From Oligoflexia bacterium (GTDB taxonomy: Bacteria > Bdellovibrionota_C > UBA2361 > JAFLCA01): a stretch of DNA of 64,000 nucleotides. This document shows, piece by piece, positions 9,250-17,950 of this stretch; position 1 is the first letter of the stretch, and each line of letters starts with the position of its first letter. Below the pieces are notes generated by a model, which had not been told where the DNA came from, did no database searches, and saw only the letters and a program-made list of their open reading frames with translations. The DNA lies in contig JAIBBV010000009.1 of the NCBI GenBank assembly GCA_019694465.1, positions 1 through 64,000 on the forward strand, given 5' to 3'. A program made the translations under genes and the position numbers.

Positions 9250-10461
9250 ATGCGTAAGGTAACTATACTCGCTGGACTGTTGCTCCTTGCCCCGGCAGTG
9301 TCACAGGCGAAGAGCCTTGATGAACTGCTCGTGGAGAAGGGTGTTATCAGCAAGGCAGAGGCGCAGAGTGCAGCTGGAACTGGTGGGGCAAAGACCTATT
9401 GGAACCAGGGTACTCGCTTCGACTTCCCTTCCGAGGGATTCACGGCTCAGATCAACTCGTTGATTCAGACCCGCTATACGTTCACCGATGGTGATTCGGA
9501 TGCTGGTCAGAAGAACAACTCGAGCTTCGATCTGAACCTCGTCACGCTTGGTGTTTCCGGCACAGCGATGCACGAAGAGTTCGCCTATAAGTTAGAGGCG
9601 GATTTCGTTGGTGCTACTGGTTCCGGTGGTGAGAGCATCACCCACCTACGCGATGCGTGGTTGCAGTGGAATGCTTGTGATTGGGCAAGCCTCAGAATGG
9701 GGCAATACAAGACTCAAGGTGGCCGTCAGTTTAACGCTGATGATCATACTTTGCAGTTTGCTGATCGCTCGCTGGCCTCTGACTTCTTCAACTTGGGCCG
9801 CCAAAACGGCTTGAGCGCCTGGACAAACTGGGCTGACGGAATGGTCGCTCTATCTGCCGGTATCTACAATGGTATCAGCGATGGAGAAGGCATCAACCGT
9901 GGTGGCGTAGACACCAAGCACACTGCAGTTCTCGCTTTGCGCGTGAATGCAATGGGCAAGATGAATGTTGCTGAAGAAGGCGATATCGGCTGGACCGAGA
10001 ATGCCGCTCTCTCATTGGGTGCGAGCTATTCTTATTCCGATGCTGAGTCAACTGCATTCGGTGGCAAGTTCACTTCAGACAATGTCGCTGTAGACGCCAA
10101 CTTCAAGTATATGGGTTGGTCGTTCAACGGTGAATATTTCTACAAGAATGAAGATCCTGACAATGGCGGCGACAGCGTCGAGCCAATGGGCTTCTATGTG
10201 CAAGGTGGCTACTTCGTAATGCCGAAGAAGCTTGAGCTTGCGGCTCGTTACGGCTTGGTTGACTGCGACGACGGCAACGCCAGTGGCGTTTGCTCGGGTC
10301 TGGATAAGATCAATGAAGTTGCTGTTTCCCTCAACTACTATTGGTGGAAGCACAACCTCAAGGGTCAGCTTGGCTACTTCCTCACAAACGAGGATGGTCT
10401 TGATGACAGCGGGGACGTTAACACCAGCAAGTGGATGTTCCAGCTTAGCAGCTACTTCTAA
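9250..10461 (+). CDS. Phosphate-selective porin O/P-type outer-membrane protein
   Basis: A 403-residue exported protein with a clean signal peptide (MRKVTILAGLLLLAPAVSQA) and a short helical N-terminus (SLDELLVEKGVISKAEA). It then alternates amphipathic strands ending in FQLSSYF; terminal Phe is the outer-membrane insertion signal. LIQTRYTFTD, FAYKLEADFVG, RDAWLQWNACDWASLRMGQY and the LGRQNGLSAW segment fit the OprO/OprP porin family. It should form a trimeric outer-membrane channel; anion preference is possible but not shown. Codon choice is unusually uniform (GGT, AAC, CTG/CTC, GAG), pointing to high expression. It is monocistronic, flanked by a 468-base leader and a strong terminator. Confidence 0.88.
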   Translation: MRKVTILAGLLLLAPAVSQAKSLDELLVEKGVISKAEAQSAAGTGGAKTYWNQGTRFDFPSEGFTAQINSLIQTRYTFTDGDSDAGQKNNSSFDLNLVTLGVSGTAMHEEFAYKLEADFVGATGSGGESITHLRDAWLQWNACDWASLRMGQYKTQGGRQFNADDHTLQFADRSLASDFFNLGRQNGLSAWTNWADGMVALSAGIYNGISDGEGINRGGVDTKHTAVLALRVNAMGKMNVAEEGDIGWTENAALSLGASYSYSDAESTAFGGKFTSDNVAVDANFKYMGWSFNGEYFYKNEDPDNGGDSVEPMGFYVQGGYFVMPKKLELAARYGLVDCDDGNASGVCSGLDKINEVAVSLNYYWWKHNLKGQLGYFLTNEDGLDDSGDVNTSKWMFQLSSYF

Positions 10462-10494
10462 ATCCTTTAGTTTCGCGTAAGCGAGACTACGGAG

Positions 10495-10525
10495 AAAGGG
10501 CACCCGCAAGGGTGCCCTTTTTTAT
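10495..10525 (+). terminator. Rho-independent terminator of the porin gene
   Basis: A perfect stem (AAAGGGCACCC / GGGTGCCCTTT) with a GCAA tetraloop, followed by a T-rich tract, begins 33 bases after the porin stop codon. This is a textbook intrinsic terminator and supports single-gene, high-level transcription of the porin. Confidence 0.95.
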
Positions 10526-10544
10526 TTTGGGGCTGGCACAACTC

Positions 10545-10568
10545 AAAAGTGGGCAGGAGCCCATTTTT
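10545..10568. terminator. Second, probably bidirectional, hairpin terminator
   Basis: AAAAG then TGGGC-AGGA-GCCCA then TTTTT forms a short stem with A and T tracts on either side. It lies 20 bases past the main porin terminator. It may act as a back-up terminator on either strand. Confidence 0.5.
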
Positions 10569-10854
10569 GAAATGACTTGTAGTGTCCTAATGGAAGCCCG
10601 ATAGGATTTTTGAGGCATTCGGCCATCTTTATCCTAAGCCTGCAAATCATTACTAAAAACAAGAGCCCCCATGAAGCCGGTCTTAGTGTTGATTGAGTGC
10701 TGTCTTTGCGCGCGTTAGTGTATGTCTTCAGTTTAGCAGGTTTAGTCCCCGCAATCAGAAACTACCGCAATTTGACGTTATCTTGCTGCCTTAGTTGGTC
10801 CCTGCCTAGCTTGGCTTGTTTTGTCGCTCTCGCGAATTAAGCGTAGGTGATGCA

Positions 10855-13791
10855 ATGACACTTATTTCAAATCGTCATGTTAGTTCAGAAGTTCCTTCAC
10901 TGGCGGCAGTACTTTTCACCACATTTGCTTGCCTTGCTCAGGAGCGCCTGCCCAACGCTTCAGACGCCCTTTCTCCCATAGGGCAAGAATTGCTGGGGCA
11001 TGCTCGTATCCTACAGCTCGATCAAAGAGACCAAGCTTGGCGCGATAGTGCCCAATCGATACATGAAGCACTGCATACTGCGCATGAGCATGCGGAGGCG
11101 TTACGTGTATTGTCTGTGGTACGTCTCCCATTTTTTGATTCTGAACTTGCCACGATGTTATTGGCTCAGCAGTCTATCGGTTCTGTAAGGCAAACCGATC
11201 CTCTTCTGCTCTCGGCCGTCAGCAAAAGTGGTTCGCAGGCCTGTATTCAAGCGATCTTTGAGTTGACCAACTCTCCGTTAGCCGGTGGTCAGTTTGAGGA
11301 GTATTATGCAGCGTTGAAGGGGATTGACCCTAGTTGGGCGGTAGCCATGGCACTAAGCTACTTTGGCACTGTCGCCCCGACGCAGCTTTCGGTGTCTACT
11401 GCAGCATTACTCGGCCGTGATATCGGCGTGGTCGCAAGCGATTCAGCCGAACGAGCAAGGGTAGTTGCGCATTTTTGGCGCTTTACGCGACCAACACTTG
11501 AAAGGGCGACATTTTCGGAAGGAGCAACCGCGTTGTTGCAGCAGCTTACCCACGAGTTGCTACGCGCGCCAGTGGCTGGACCACTTGAAATTCGCCAACT
11601 TTTTTTGCATGGCCCAGAATCAGTGCAGGCAGTAATCGCTAGCTCGGCACTAGGCAAACTGTTAGCCAAGGAAGACCCAAGCACCCATAAATTCGATGGA
11701 TTGCAGTTTCTACCGCCTGAAGCGTTAGCCATCGATCCCCGGGCTGTCGCTCTTAGCAATGAGCAGCGCCAAGCATTGGCGCAAATGCTAAGCAATCGTA
11801 TTGCTGGAAGCTGGGATCTTTCGTTGGGCAGTCCAAAGATGGAGGGCGGGGATTTGGACTTGGCTCTGGCATTTCCTGCCCTGGAGATTGTGGCAGATGC
11901 CGTTAACGCGTCGATCCATGAGGCACTCGCTAACAGGGGGGTTGCTCGTGAGCAGGCATCGATTCTTGCAAATGCCATGATGGGCCGAGAAGTTGCCTTG
12001 CTTGCGCTTTCATTATTTGCAGTACGCTTTGCAGAAGATCAAGCTCAGCTTGGTCATCCAAGTGTGCCTTTGCACAAAGTCCATCACAGACTGACAGAGA
12101 TCATTCAGCAACTAGATGAAAAGAGAATGCTTTGCGTGACAAGGCTTGATGCTGCCTTTCAAATTGAGGCGCCACTAGCGATGGACCCATTGCCTGCAAA
12201 ATGCGCTGTTGTAAGCCGTGTCATTAATCCAATCACTGGCGCCTTTCGAGAAGAGTTGCGGGTTGCAGGGGCTAAAGAAGGATCTGCTCCAATCGTCCGT
12301 ACGGGCATCATTCCGCCGTTGTTTAGTGAGTTATTTGCGGCACAGCCTCGCCTGCTAGATGTGCTAGGAGTCAGTCTGGCCCAGCGCGATGATCGGTTCC
12401 GCGCCGGGGGCAATGGTGGGCTGGAAGATATTGTGACACTCGTAACTAGTGTGAGTAGCACATGCCTTGCACTTCTCAATTCTGCTGAGCGGCGTAATGC
12501 TTGGCACTGGGATGAAATTGCCTTCGGACTAGAAGTTGCGCGTGCACGTGTAATCGATAGCCGCTACTTTCGCTGTCAACATACTAGCGAAGCTGGGCAA
12601 GCTATCTTAGCGAAGGCAGATCGCGACTTTGCTGAGCGGATGAAAGCTTGGCAAAGTGGTTTAGGTGCATTACTAGAATCAACAACTAAAGCCCACGTAA
12701 CTTTAGGGTTCGACGCGGCTTTGCGCCCTGCGTTGATGAATTTGCCAGATGATCTTGTAGATAACGCTGGCGGTCAAGCGGTAGTGCACATATCTTTCGG
12801 ATATTATAAACAATATAAAGAGCGGATGTTTGAGCGATTAAATACTGAAGTCGCTGCCGCGCGTGGCATATTGTCGCACTTGTCACAGTTTGACTACGTT
12901 TCCATTGATCCAGCGGCTCTAGAGGCAATTTCGCTCACGTCAGTTGAAGTTTCAGTAGATGGACACTCTATACTTGCAGAATATTCGCTCGAGTTTAAAG
13001 GTGGCGCCCGTCGGACACTTAGACTTACTTCACGTAGTGATAAAGCTATTTCTAGGAGCGATATCCCCGGGCGTGGCCTCGACCCTTCACTTGAAATGCC
13101 AGATTACTTTAACATGCTGGCAAGCCCTCAAAGTTCCGCTATAGATAACGCTCGTAAAATTGCTAGGATTCTCCCCTTAGCAGAGGCCGACTTAAACACA
13201 CGAGTGCTTGCTCGCTTCGGTTACCTATCGTTCCCAGGCCCGCTTATTATTCACCAGGCCATCACGTCAGCTGTACTTGATAAGTTACCCCCCACGGCGT
13301 CACACACACGCCTTGGCCTTGAGGGACAGATGATAGCGCAGTTCCTAGGCGCATATGGCTTAACGGCGGGGGACTTTGTGCGTAGTTTTAGACCACTATC
13401 TGAAGCGCAAATTAAAATGCAGGAAGAGTCACGTCATCGACGCGCTGCTCCGTCTGAGGCAGCAAGGGCGCTAGTTGAAAAGTTACACAACGACTGTGAG
13501 CGGGAACGGGCTAAGGCCCTTCAGGCTGCTTTGGTTCCTTTTCAACCACTTCTCCAAAGACGCCAGGAGTTCTCATTTGGGATCGGGCTAACTTTCAGCG
13601 ATTTTGCATTAACCAATATCATGGTAAATCTTAGAGCCGGTGATATTAATCTAAACGTTGGCGCATTCGGTTTTAGTCCAATTGAAATAAATGGACTTCA
13701 GATTAGTCCAAGGCTTATAGAAACGCTTTTTAATCCGAACTTATTGAACTATCAGGGTCCTACACTTCCGTCTTCTAGCTTGATAAAGTGA
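10855..13791 (+). CDS. Large exported protein of unknown function (978 residues)
   Basis: I do not recognise this protein. From the ATG at 10855 (preceded by a TAGGTGA Shine-Dalgarno) it has a weak signal sequence (LAAVLFTTFACLA). An earlier in-frame start at 10816 is possible but lacks a good ribosome site. The body is largely alpha-helical, Ala/Leu-rich and without cysteine clusters or nucleotide-binding motifs. The last about 110 residues change character: a charged helix (ARALVEKLHNDCERERAKALQ) is followed by strand-rich, Asn/Gly-rich sequence (NIMVNLRAGDINLNVGAFGF) that could be beta-sheet. The next gene starts 21 bases on and is also exported, so the two may work together in the envelope. 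Confidence 0.75.
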   Translation: MTLISNRHVSSEVPSLAAVLFTTFACLAQERLPNASDALSPIGQELLGHARILQLDQRDQAWRDSAQSIHEALHTAHEHAEALRVLSVVRLPFFDSELATMLLAQQSIGSVRQTDPLLLSAVSKSGSQACIQAIFELTNSPLAGGQFEEYYAALKGIDPSWAVAMALSYFGTVAPTQLSVSTAALLGRDIGVVASDSAERARVVAHFWRFTRPTLERATFSEGATALLQQLTHELLRAPVAGPLEIRQLFLHGPESVQAVIASSALGKLLAKEDPSTHKFDGLQFLPPEALAIDPRAVALSNEQRQALAQMLSNRIAGSWDLSLGSPKMEGGDLDLALAFPALEIVADAVNASIHEALANRGVAREQASILANAMMGREVALLALSLFAVRFAEDQAQLGHPSVPLHKVHHRLTEIIQQLDEKRMLCVTRLDAAFQIEAPLAMDPLPAKCAVVSRVINPITGAFREELRVAGAKEGSAPIVRTGIIPPLFSELFAAQPRLLDVLGVSLAQRDDRFRAGGNGGLEDIVTLVTSVSSTCLALLNSAERRNAWHWDEIAFGLEVARARVIDSRYFRCQHTSEAGQAILAKADRDFAERMKAWQSGLGALLESTTKAHVTLGFDAALRPALMNLPDDLVDNAGGQAVVHISFGYYKQYKERMFERLNTEVAAARGILSHLSQFDYVSIDPAALEAISLTSVEVSVDGHSILAEYSLEFKGGARRTLRLTSRSDKAISRSDIPGRGLDPSLEMPDYFNMLASPQSSAIDNARKIARILPLAEADLNTRVLARFGYLSFPGPLIIHQAITSAVLDKLPPTASHTRLGLEGQMIAQFLGAYGLTAGDFVRSFRPLSEAQIKMQEESRHRRAAPSEAARALVEKLHNDCERERAKALQAALVPFQPLLQRRQEFSFGIGLTFSDFALTNIMVNLRAGDINLNVGAFGFSPIEINGLQISPRLIETLFNPNLLNYQGPTLPSSSLIK

Positions 13792-13812
13792 TTCTAGGAG
13801 CAGCGTTGTTTT

Positions 13813-14700
13813 ATGCGTACAGCAGTTTTAGGGGCCTTAGCAATTGCCTGCGGAGCTGAAGATGTTGCGGCGCAACGCGGCATATCGATTTCTGGTGAGC
13901 ATGCGTTCTCTTCAGATCATTGGCGCGATAATTTACAGATGCCAACTTTAAATTGGAATGCGCTTTTGCCCCCAGCGCCGGAATTGATGCCACTAAGACT
14001 TCAGCTTGAGCTGAACGACACCATGTTTAGAGTCGAGCGGGCACTAAGTCGGCCTACACTGCTGGATTGGTCCCCGCCCGCCTTTAGCCTAGGAGAAAAT
14101 TCCTGGACGGTAGGTCTTCAATACCCAGACTGGAGTAAGGCGGATGTCTTTCTATGTAGACGACCGGCAGATCTTCCCGCCCTCGATTTGATCGCCTCTG
14201 GGCAAAGTGCTGTGTTGGACCTCTTGCATGGTTCCGGTGTCGCCATGGATTTTGCCGGACTGGACCTTACTCATCATTGGCTTCTCACTCCGACTTTGGA
14301 GGCAGGTATGGGGCAGGAGGGGGGAGGTGTGCCTGGTCAAGATTCACTTTCAACAGTTTTCTTGAAGATATTACAGAGTCATGATCGTGCCACAGTTAAC
14401 GATCATAGTGGCCAACACCTGGCACCTAATGCGGAATGTAGCCCTCTTCCAGCGGTGGATCGTCAGTGTGTTGAGGCGCAACTGCAGATTGGTCGGCATG
14501 TTGGGCATTGGCTGCCACCTCTAAATGATTGCCACACTCTTTCAAGTGATGTGATAAATCAATGCACTATGCCGCCAGTGCCTAGCTTGCCGGTATCCAT
14601 TTTTCCCCCAACAACTCAGCCAGTTGTAACTCCTCAGCCTTCTGCGTCCGCAGTTGCGCCGTCATCTAGCACCCAAGACAAAAGTCAAAAACGTGATTAG
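13813..14700 (+). CDS. Exported protein of unknown function, partner of the preceding gene
   Basis: A 295-residue protein with a likely signal peptide (MRTAVLGALAIACGAEDVAAQ). The middle is rich in Trp, Pro and Asp (WRDNLQMPTLNWNALLPPAPEL, then LLDWSPPAFSLGENSW), as in extracytoplasmic binding or structural proteins. The tail is a Pro/Ser/Thr/Gln-rich low-complexity stretch (PTTQPVVTPQPSASAVAPSS), probably disordered. Five cysteines in the second half (around AECSPLP, RQCVEAQ, NDCHTL and NQCTMPP) could form disulfides. It is 21 bases from the previous gene and most likely in the same transcript. No family recognised. Confidence 0.7.
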   Translation: MRTAVLGALAIACGAEDVAAQRGISISGEHAFSSDHWRDNLQMPTLNWNALLPPAPELMPLRLQLELNDTMFRVERALSRPTLLDWSPPAFSLGENSWTVGLQYPDWSKADVFLCRRPADLPALDLIASGQSAVLDLLHGSGVAMDFAGLDLTHHWLLTPTLEAGMGQEGGGVPGQDSLSTVFLKILQSHDRATVNDHSGQHLAPNAECSPLPAVDRQCVEAQLQIGRHVGHWLPPLNDCHTLSSDVINQCTMPPVPSLPVSIFPPTTQPVVTPQPSASAVAPSSSTQDKSQKRD

Positions 14701-14807
14701 TGGATAGCACAATTTATCCCCGGCAGTGCCAAATAGATCGACGCGCACTAGATATCGCCAGCCATACACTTTTGATTAAGAGTGCGATCGAAAATGTTGT
14801 CGAACTA

Positions 14808-15836
14808 TTAAGACGCTTGCAGCATGATTTTAATTTGGGCAGAAGCACGCAGCTCGTTCACCTTTGCTTCCACCAGTTCAGTCTTTTTCTTTTGTAGCAG
14901 ATCCTTTTCGACCAAGGCGCGCGATTTTGTAAAGTCAGGCTTCTCAGCAGCAAATTTTTCGCTGACCTTTATGATGTGGTAACCAAATTGTGTGCGTACG
15001 GGCTTGCTAACCTCGCCGGGCTTGAGGCTAAAAGCAGCCTGCTCGAAAGCTGGCACTGTCTTGCCCTTGTCTACCACTCCTAAGTCGCCACCTTGAGGCG
15101 CTGAAGGGCACTGCGAACTCTCCTTGGCTATAGCGCCGAAGTCAGCATTGGGGGCACTGGCCTTTTTGTATAGTTCATTAATCTTATCTTGAGCGGCCTT
15201 ATCTTCCTGGGCTGACGCACTTGGATCTAGACGGATTAAGATGTGGCTGACATGAATGCGCTCACCCTGGGTATACTTGGCGCTTTCGCTATCAAAAGCT
15301 TTCTTTGCATCCTGTTCTGAGACTTTGACGTCTTTGGCTAAGGATTTTTCAATGTAGGCGTTGATTCTAAAATCATCGGCAATCTCTGAGGTAAATTGCT
15401 CATAGTTGGTACCGATCGAAGATAGCAGAGGGGTAAGCTTATCTTTGCCACCATAGCCCTGCACGGTTTGATCGACAGAGCCTTGGATGTCCTTTTCGTT
15501 AATCACTCCACTCTGCTTAGCAGTGGCGAGCAGCAATTCCCGATTTATCATGCCATTCAAGGCTGCAAGGCGTACTCGATTCAGCAGTACTGGATCCTCA
15601 GAGCCAACTTGTTGCCACATGGCAAAGGCCGGCTTGCGCTGAATTTCAGCATCTAGATCAGAAATTTTGATTTCCTTCCCATTGAAAACTGCTGCGATTC
15701 CAGAAGCTTCTGGAGCCGGTGCCTTGGCCGCGCCGGTTGCAGGCGCTGGATCAGCTGCCTTGGCGGTTCTAATAAGCCCAGGTGTGATGAGAGGCAGGCT
15801 GGCAAGTAGTAAGCTAGTGAGGATTGATTTCCGCAT
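14808..15836 (-). CDS. Parvulin-type (PpiC) periplasmic peptidyl-prolyl isomerase
   Basis: A 342-residue protein from the ATG at 15836, chosen because MRKSILTSLLLASLPLITPG is a good signal peptide; a longer frame to 15878 would bury it. After an Ala/Pro linker comes a SurA_N-like part (AVFNGKEIKISDLDAEI). The parvulin domain follows, with RIHVSHILIRLDP, the FGAIAKESSQCPSAPQGGDLG loop and TQFGYHIIKVSEKF. Such proteins catalyse prolyl cis-trans isomerisation and assist folding of exported proteins. It is convergent with the preceding exported genes and divergent from the coiled-coil gene at 15945. Together with the SurA-like gene at the left edge it gives two parvulin-class chaperones in one window. 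Confidence 0.9.
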   Translation of the reverse strand: MRKSILTSLLLASLPLITPGLIRTAKAADPAPATGAAKAPAPEASGIAAVFNGKEIKISDLDAEIQRKPAFAMWQQVGSEDPVLLNRVRLAALNGMINRELLLATAKQSGVINEKDIQGSVDQTVQGYGGKDKLTPLLSSIGTNYEQFTSEIADDFRINAYIEKSLAKDVKVSEQDAKKAFDSESAKYTQGERIHVSHILIRLDPSASAQEDKAAQDKINELYKKASAPNADFGAIAKESSQCPSAPQGGDLGVVDKGKTVPAFEQAAFSLKPGEVSKPVRTQFGYHIIKVSEKFAAEKPDFTKSRALVEKDLLQKKKTELVEAKVNELRASAQIKIMLQAS

Positions 15837-15944
15837 AATGTGATTGTTCCTATTAAGGGCGTATGCCACGTCGCCCAAATGATAGACCAGGCTGCTGCGC
15901 TATGAAAGCTTGCTCCTCGTTTAGGTCTAGGTCAGAATCTCAGC

Positions 15945-16910
15945 ATGCCGACTTTGCCAGGTATTCGCCGACTTTTGTCTCCATATGCCATTTTAGCAGT
16001 GGCGGTGGGCGTTTTAGCGCTCTTTCTTGTATTGCCGTGGCTGCGCTCCAATGAGCGCTTTCCTACATTGGCTCCGGGCTCATATATCGGCTTTATACGG
16101 GGCCTTGAGCCAGACTTTCTTCCACTCTATGTGCACCGCGCAGAGCAACAGGACGATGTATTGATTGCACCACTGGGGCAGGGATGGCAGCCACAGGTTG
16201 TGAGCGCCATGGTGCGCTCTAGCGCGGAATGGGAGCTCCCTCTAGTGGTGCGTGGCCCAGGTGGGACTTGGCAGCTAATCGGTAAGGAAAAGCAGCCATT
16301 GCAATATACCGGTACCATTATGGCTACTCAGGGCGCTGCACGCGGGACTTGGGATCTACTGCCACTGCCGGAAGTGCTAGAGCCGCAGGGGGAGGAGGTC
16401 AAGGAGCTCCGCCTGCTCCTATCCTTGCGGGCGGAGTTAGACCAAGTGAGCCGAGCCGCACAGCAGGCTGAACAAGAATTCCGGGCCCAGCAGGAGGCGC
16501 TCGATAAGCTAGTTTCTTTTATGAGCGACAAAGAGGCGATGCAGGCCAGCTCTGAAGAAAAATTTAAGGCGGCACAGGCTGAATTCTCCGCGCAACGTGC
16601 AACTTTGGAGAGTCGTCTAGCTAGTGTAAGTCAAGCTCAGGAGCAACTGCAGGTTGCACAGCGTGTCACAGCTGCAGGTAAGCTGGTGGCTCTTGCAAGA
16701 GAGTCTTTGGAGCGTGAATCTCGCTGGGCTGAAACTATGCTGCGAACCTCATCGGAGTCGGTAACAGAAGGCTTGGGGGAGGCTGTAGCGCGGGCCAGAG
16801 AAATTTTGGAGATTAGGCGTCAAATCGAAGGGGAAAAGAACGCTATATTTAGGCTTAAGTTTTTAGGTGGGGAAAATGGCCCATCAGACATCGCGGTGGC
16901 CCAGCCATGA
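15945..16910 (+). CDS. Membrane-anchored coiled-coil protein of unknown function
   Basis: A 321-residue protein with one N-terminal membrane anchor (YAILAVAVGVLALFLVLPWL, residues about 14-33). A compact strand-rich domain follows to about residue 150 (GSYIGFIRG, LYVHRAEQQDDVLIAPL, ELPLVVRGPGGTWQLIG). The remainder is a long heptad-like coiled coil rich in Glu, Gln, Ala and Arg (LRAELDQVSRAAQQAEQEF, then LESRLASVSQAQEQLQVAQ). Its last four bases overlap the start of the next gene (ATGA), so the two are translationally coupled. The two proteins share the plan of an N-terminal export segment, a small beta domain and a coiled coil, and may form an envelope complex. No known family recognised. 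Confidence 0.72.
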   Translation: MPTLPGIRRLLSPYAILAVAVGVLALFLVLPWLRSNERFPTLAPGSYIGFIRGLEPDFLPLYVHRAEQQDDVLIAPLGQGWQPQVVSAMVRSSAEWELPLVVRGPGGTWQLIGKEKQPLQYTGTIMATQGAARGTWDLLPLPEVLEPQGEEVKELRLLLSLRAELDQVSRAAQQAEQEFRAQQEALDKLVSFMSDKEAMQASSEEKFKAAQAEFSAQRATLESRLASVSQAQEQLQVAQRVTAAGKLVALARESLERESRWAETMLRTSSESVTEGLGEAVARAREILEIRRQIEGEKNAIFRLKFLGGENGPSDIAVAQP

Positions 16911-17749
16911 AAACTATAGCGCGCTTAATTAAATTGCTTGTTTTGGTGTTTGCCTATCAGCAGGGAGCAGTTGCAGACGGAAGTATAACGCTGCTCGAAC
17001 GCGTAACTATTAACTTCAAGCCGGTGCGGGCAGTATTTGTAGTTTTGCCTAAGTCCCAGCAGCCACTTAAAGTTCCAGCACTACTGCTTCCTGGTTCGCA
17101 ACCAGGTATGTGGTTTGTGGGTGCGCGGGTACCAGCTTCCTCCGCTAGTATAGATGCATTCTATACCGCGCTAGTTGAGGGAGATAATGGAACATATCTT
17201 ACGCTACCGGCACAGCACCTAAGTGAGGAAGAGATTAGGCTTGCTAGTCTCGACAGCGATCAGCTGCGTGATAAGTTAGCTGAGGAACGTGCCTCAATCG
17301 GCGAATGGCAGCAAAAGGCTCAGGAACAGGCACAACAATTGGCACGTGCTCGTCAAGACGCAGAGTTGATTGGAAATTATTCAAAGGTGCTTGAGATAAG
17401 TGATGAAATTGAACGCACTAAACTTGCTATCACGCGTGCCGAGGATGATGCTCAAAATTTACAAGAACTTGTTAAATCCGTGTCCGCCACAAGTTCTGTG
17501 CCGCCGCGTAATTTTGTGAATCGCGAATTGCAACTTACAAAGCAGCTTGTTGAATTGGCAGAAGCTTCGAAACGCGCGGAGGGCGACGAGCTACAGAGGC
17601 GCGCCGGAGCTGAGACTGCCCTACAGGAAAACTTGAACATGGTTGAAGCCACTCGTGGCGATGACCCGGAGGCTTTGAAGCGCGAGCTCGCAGCATTGCG
17701 TCAAGAGCGCGAAACTCTCGAGAAGAATACTAAGCCAGTACACGAATAA
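16907..17749 (+). CDS. Exported coiled-coil protein, coupled partner of the preceding gene
   Basis: A 280-residue protein with a signal peptide (IARLIKLLVLVFAYQQGAVA). A beta-rich N-terminal domain covers about residues 25-110 (RAVFVVLPKSQQPLKVPALLL, GMWFVGARVPAS). A long coiled coil follows (LRDKLAEERASIGEWQQKAQ, LKRELAALRQERETLEKN). The start overlaps the previous stop by four bases, and the domain plan mirrors its neighbour, suggesting old duplication or direct pairing. A hairpin with a T tract lies 19 bases after the stop. Function unknown; a periplasmic scaffold or adaptor is my inference from architecture only. Confidence 0.72.
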   Translation: MKTIARLIKLLVLVFAYQQGAVADGSITLLERVTINFKPVRAVFVVLPKSQQPLKVPALLLPGSQPGMWFVGARVPASSASIDAFYTALVEGDNGTYLTLPAQHLSEEEIRLASLDSDQLRDKLAEERASIGEWQQKAQEQAQQLARARQDAELIGNYSKVLEISDEIERTKLAITRAEDDAQNLQELVKSVSATSSVPPRNFVNRELQLTKQLVELAEASKRAEGDELQRRAGAETALQENLNMVEATRGDDPEALKRELAALRQERETLEKNTKPVHE

Positions 17750-17767
17750 ATAGTGATCGGCGATTGG

Positions 17768-17788
17768 ACTGCTAGGCGAGCAGTTTTT
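17768..17788 (+). terminator. Intrinsic terminator after the coiled-coil pair
   Basis: ACTGCT-AGGCG-AGCAGT forms a six-pair stem with a five-base loop and is followed directly by TTTT. It lies 19 bases downstream of the stop codon at 17749. Confidence 0.65.
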
Positions 17789-17895
17789 GGGCTCCGCTCT
17801 GCAGTGACAGTAAATTTGCGCTAGGTCAGCCCCAGATTGAGTACGACTTAAAACCCTTTAAGTCAGTCTCAGATTTTCTAAATCGTAAGCGGCGC

Positions 17896-17950
17896 CTAGT
17901 GTCCCAAGCATCCGAACTTTGTTAAGCCTATTTCCGACTCGGGACACTAG
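17896..17950. repeat. Ten-base perfect inverted repeat between convergent genes
   Basis: CTAGTGTCCC at 17896-17905 is matched by GGGACACTAG at 17941-17950, separated by 35 bases. The right arm includes the stop codon of the minus-strand cytochrome gene. There is no T tract on either side, so it may protect a 3' end or bind protein rather than act as a classical terminator. Confidence 0.55.

Larger units (their letters stand above)
10462..10854. other. 393-base intergenic region
   Basis: It holds the two hairpin terminators listed separately. The remaining roughly 285 bases before the next gene show no reading frame, tRNA or clear promoter that I can support. The only obvious signal is GTAGGTGA just before the ATG at 10855, which serves as ribosome-binding site for the next gene. 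Confidence 0.5.
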
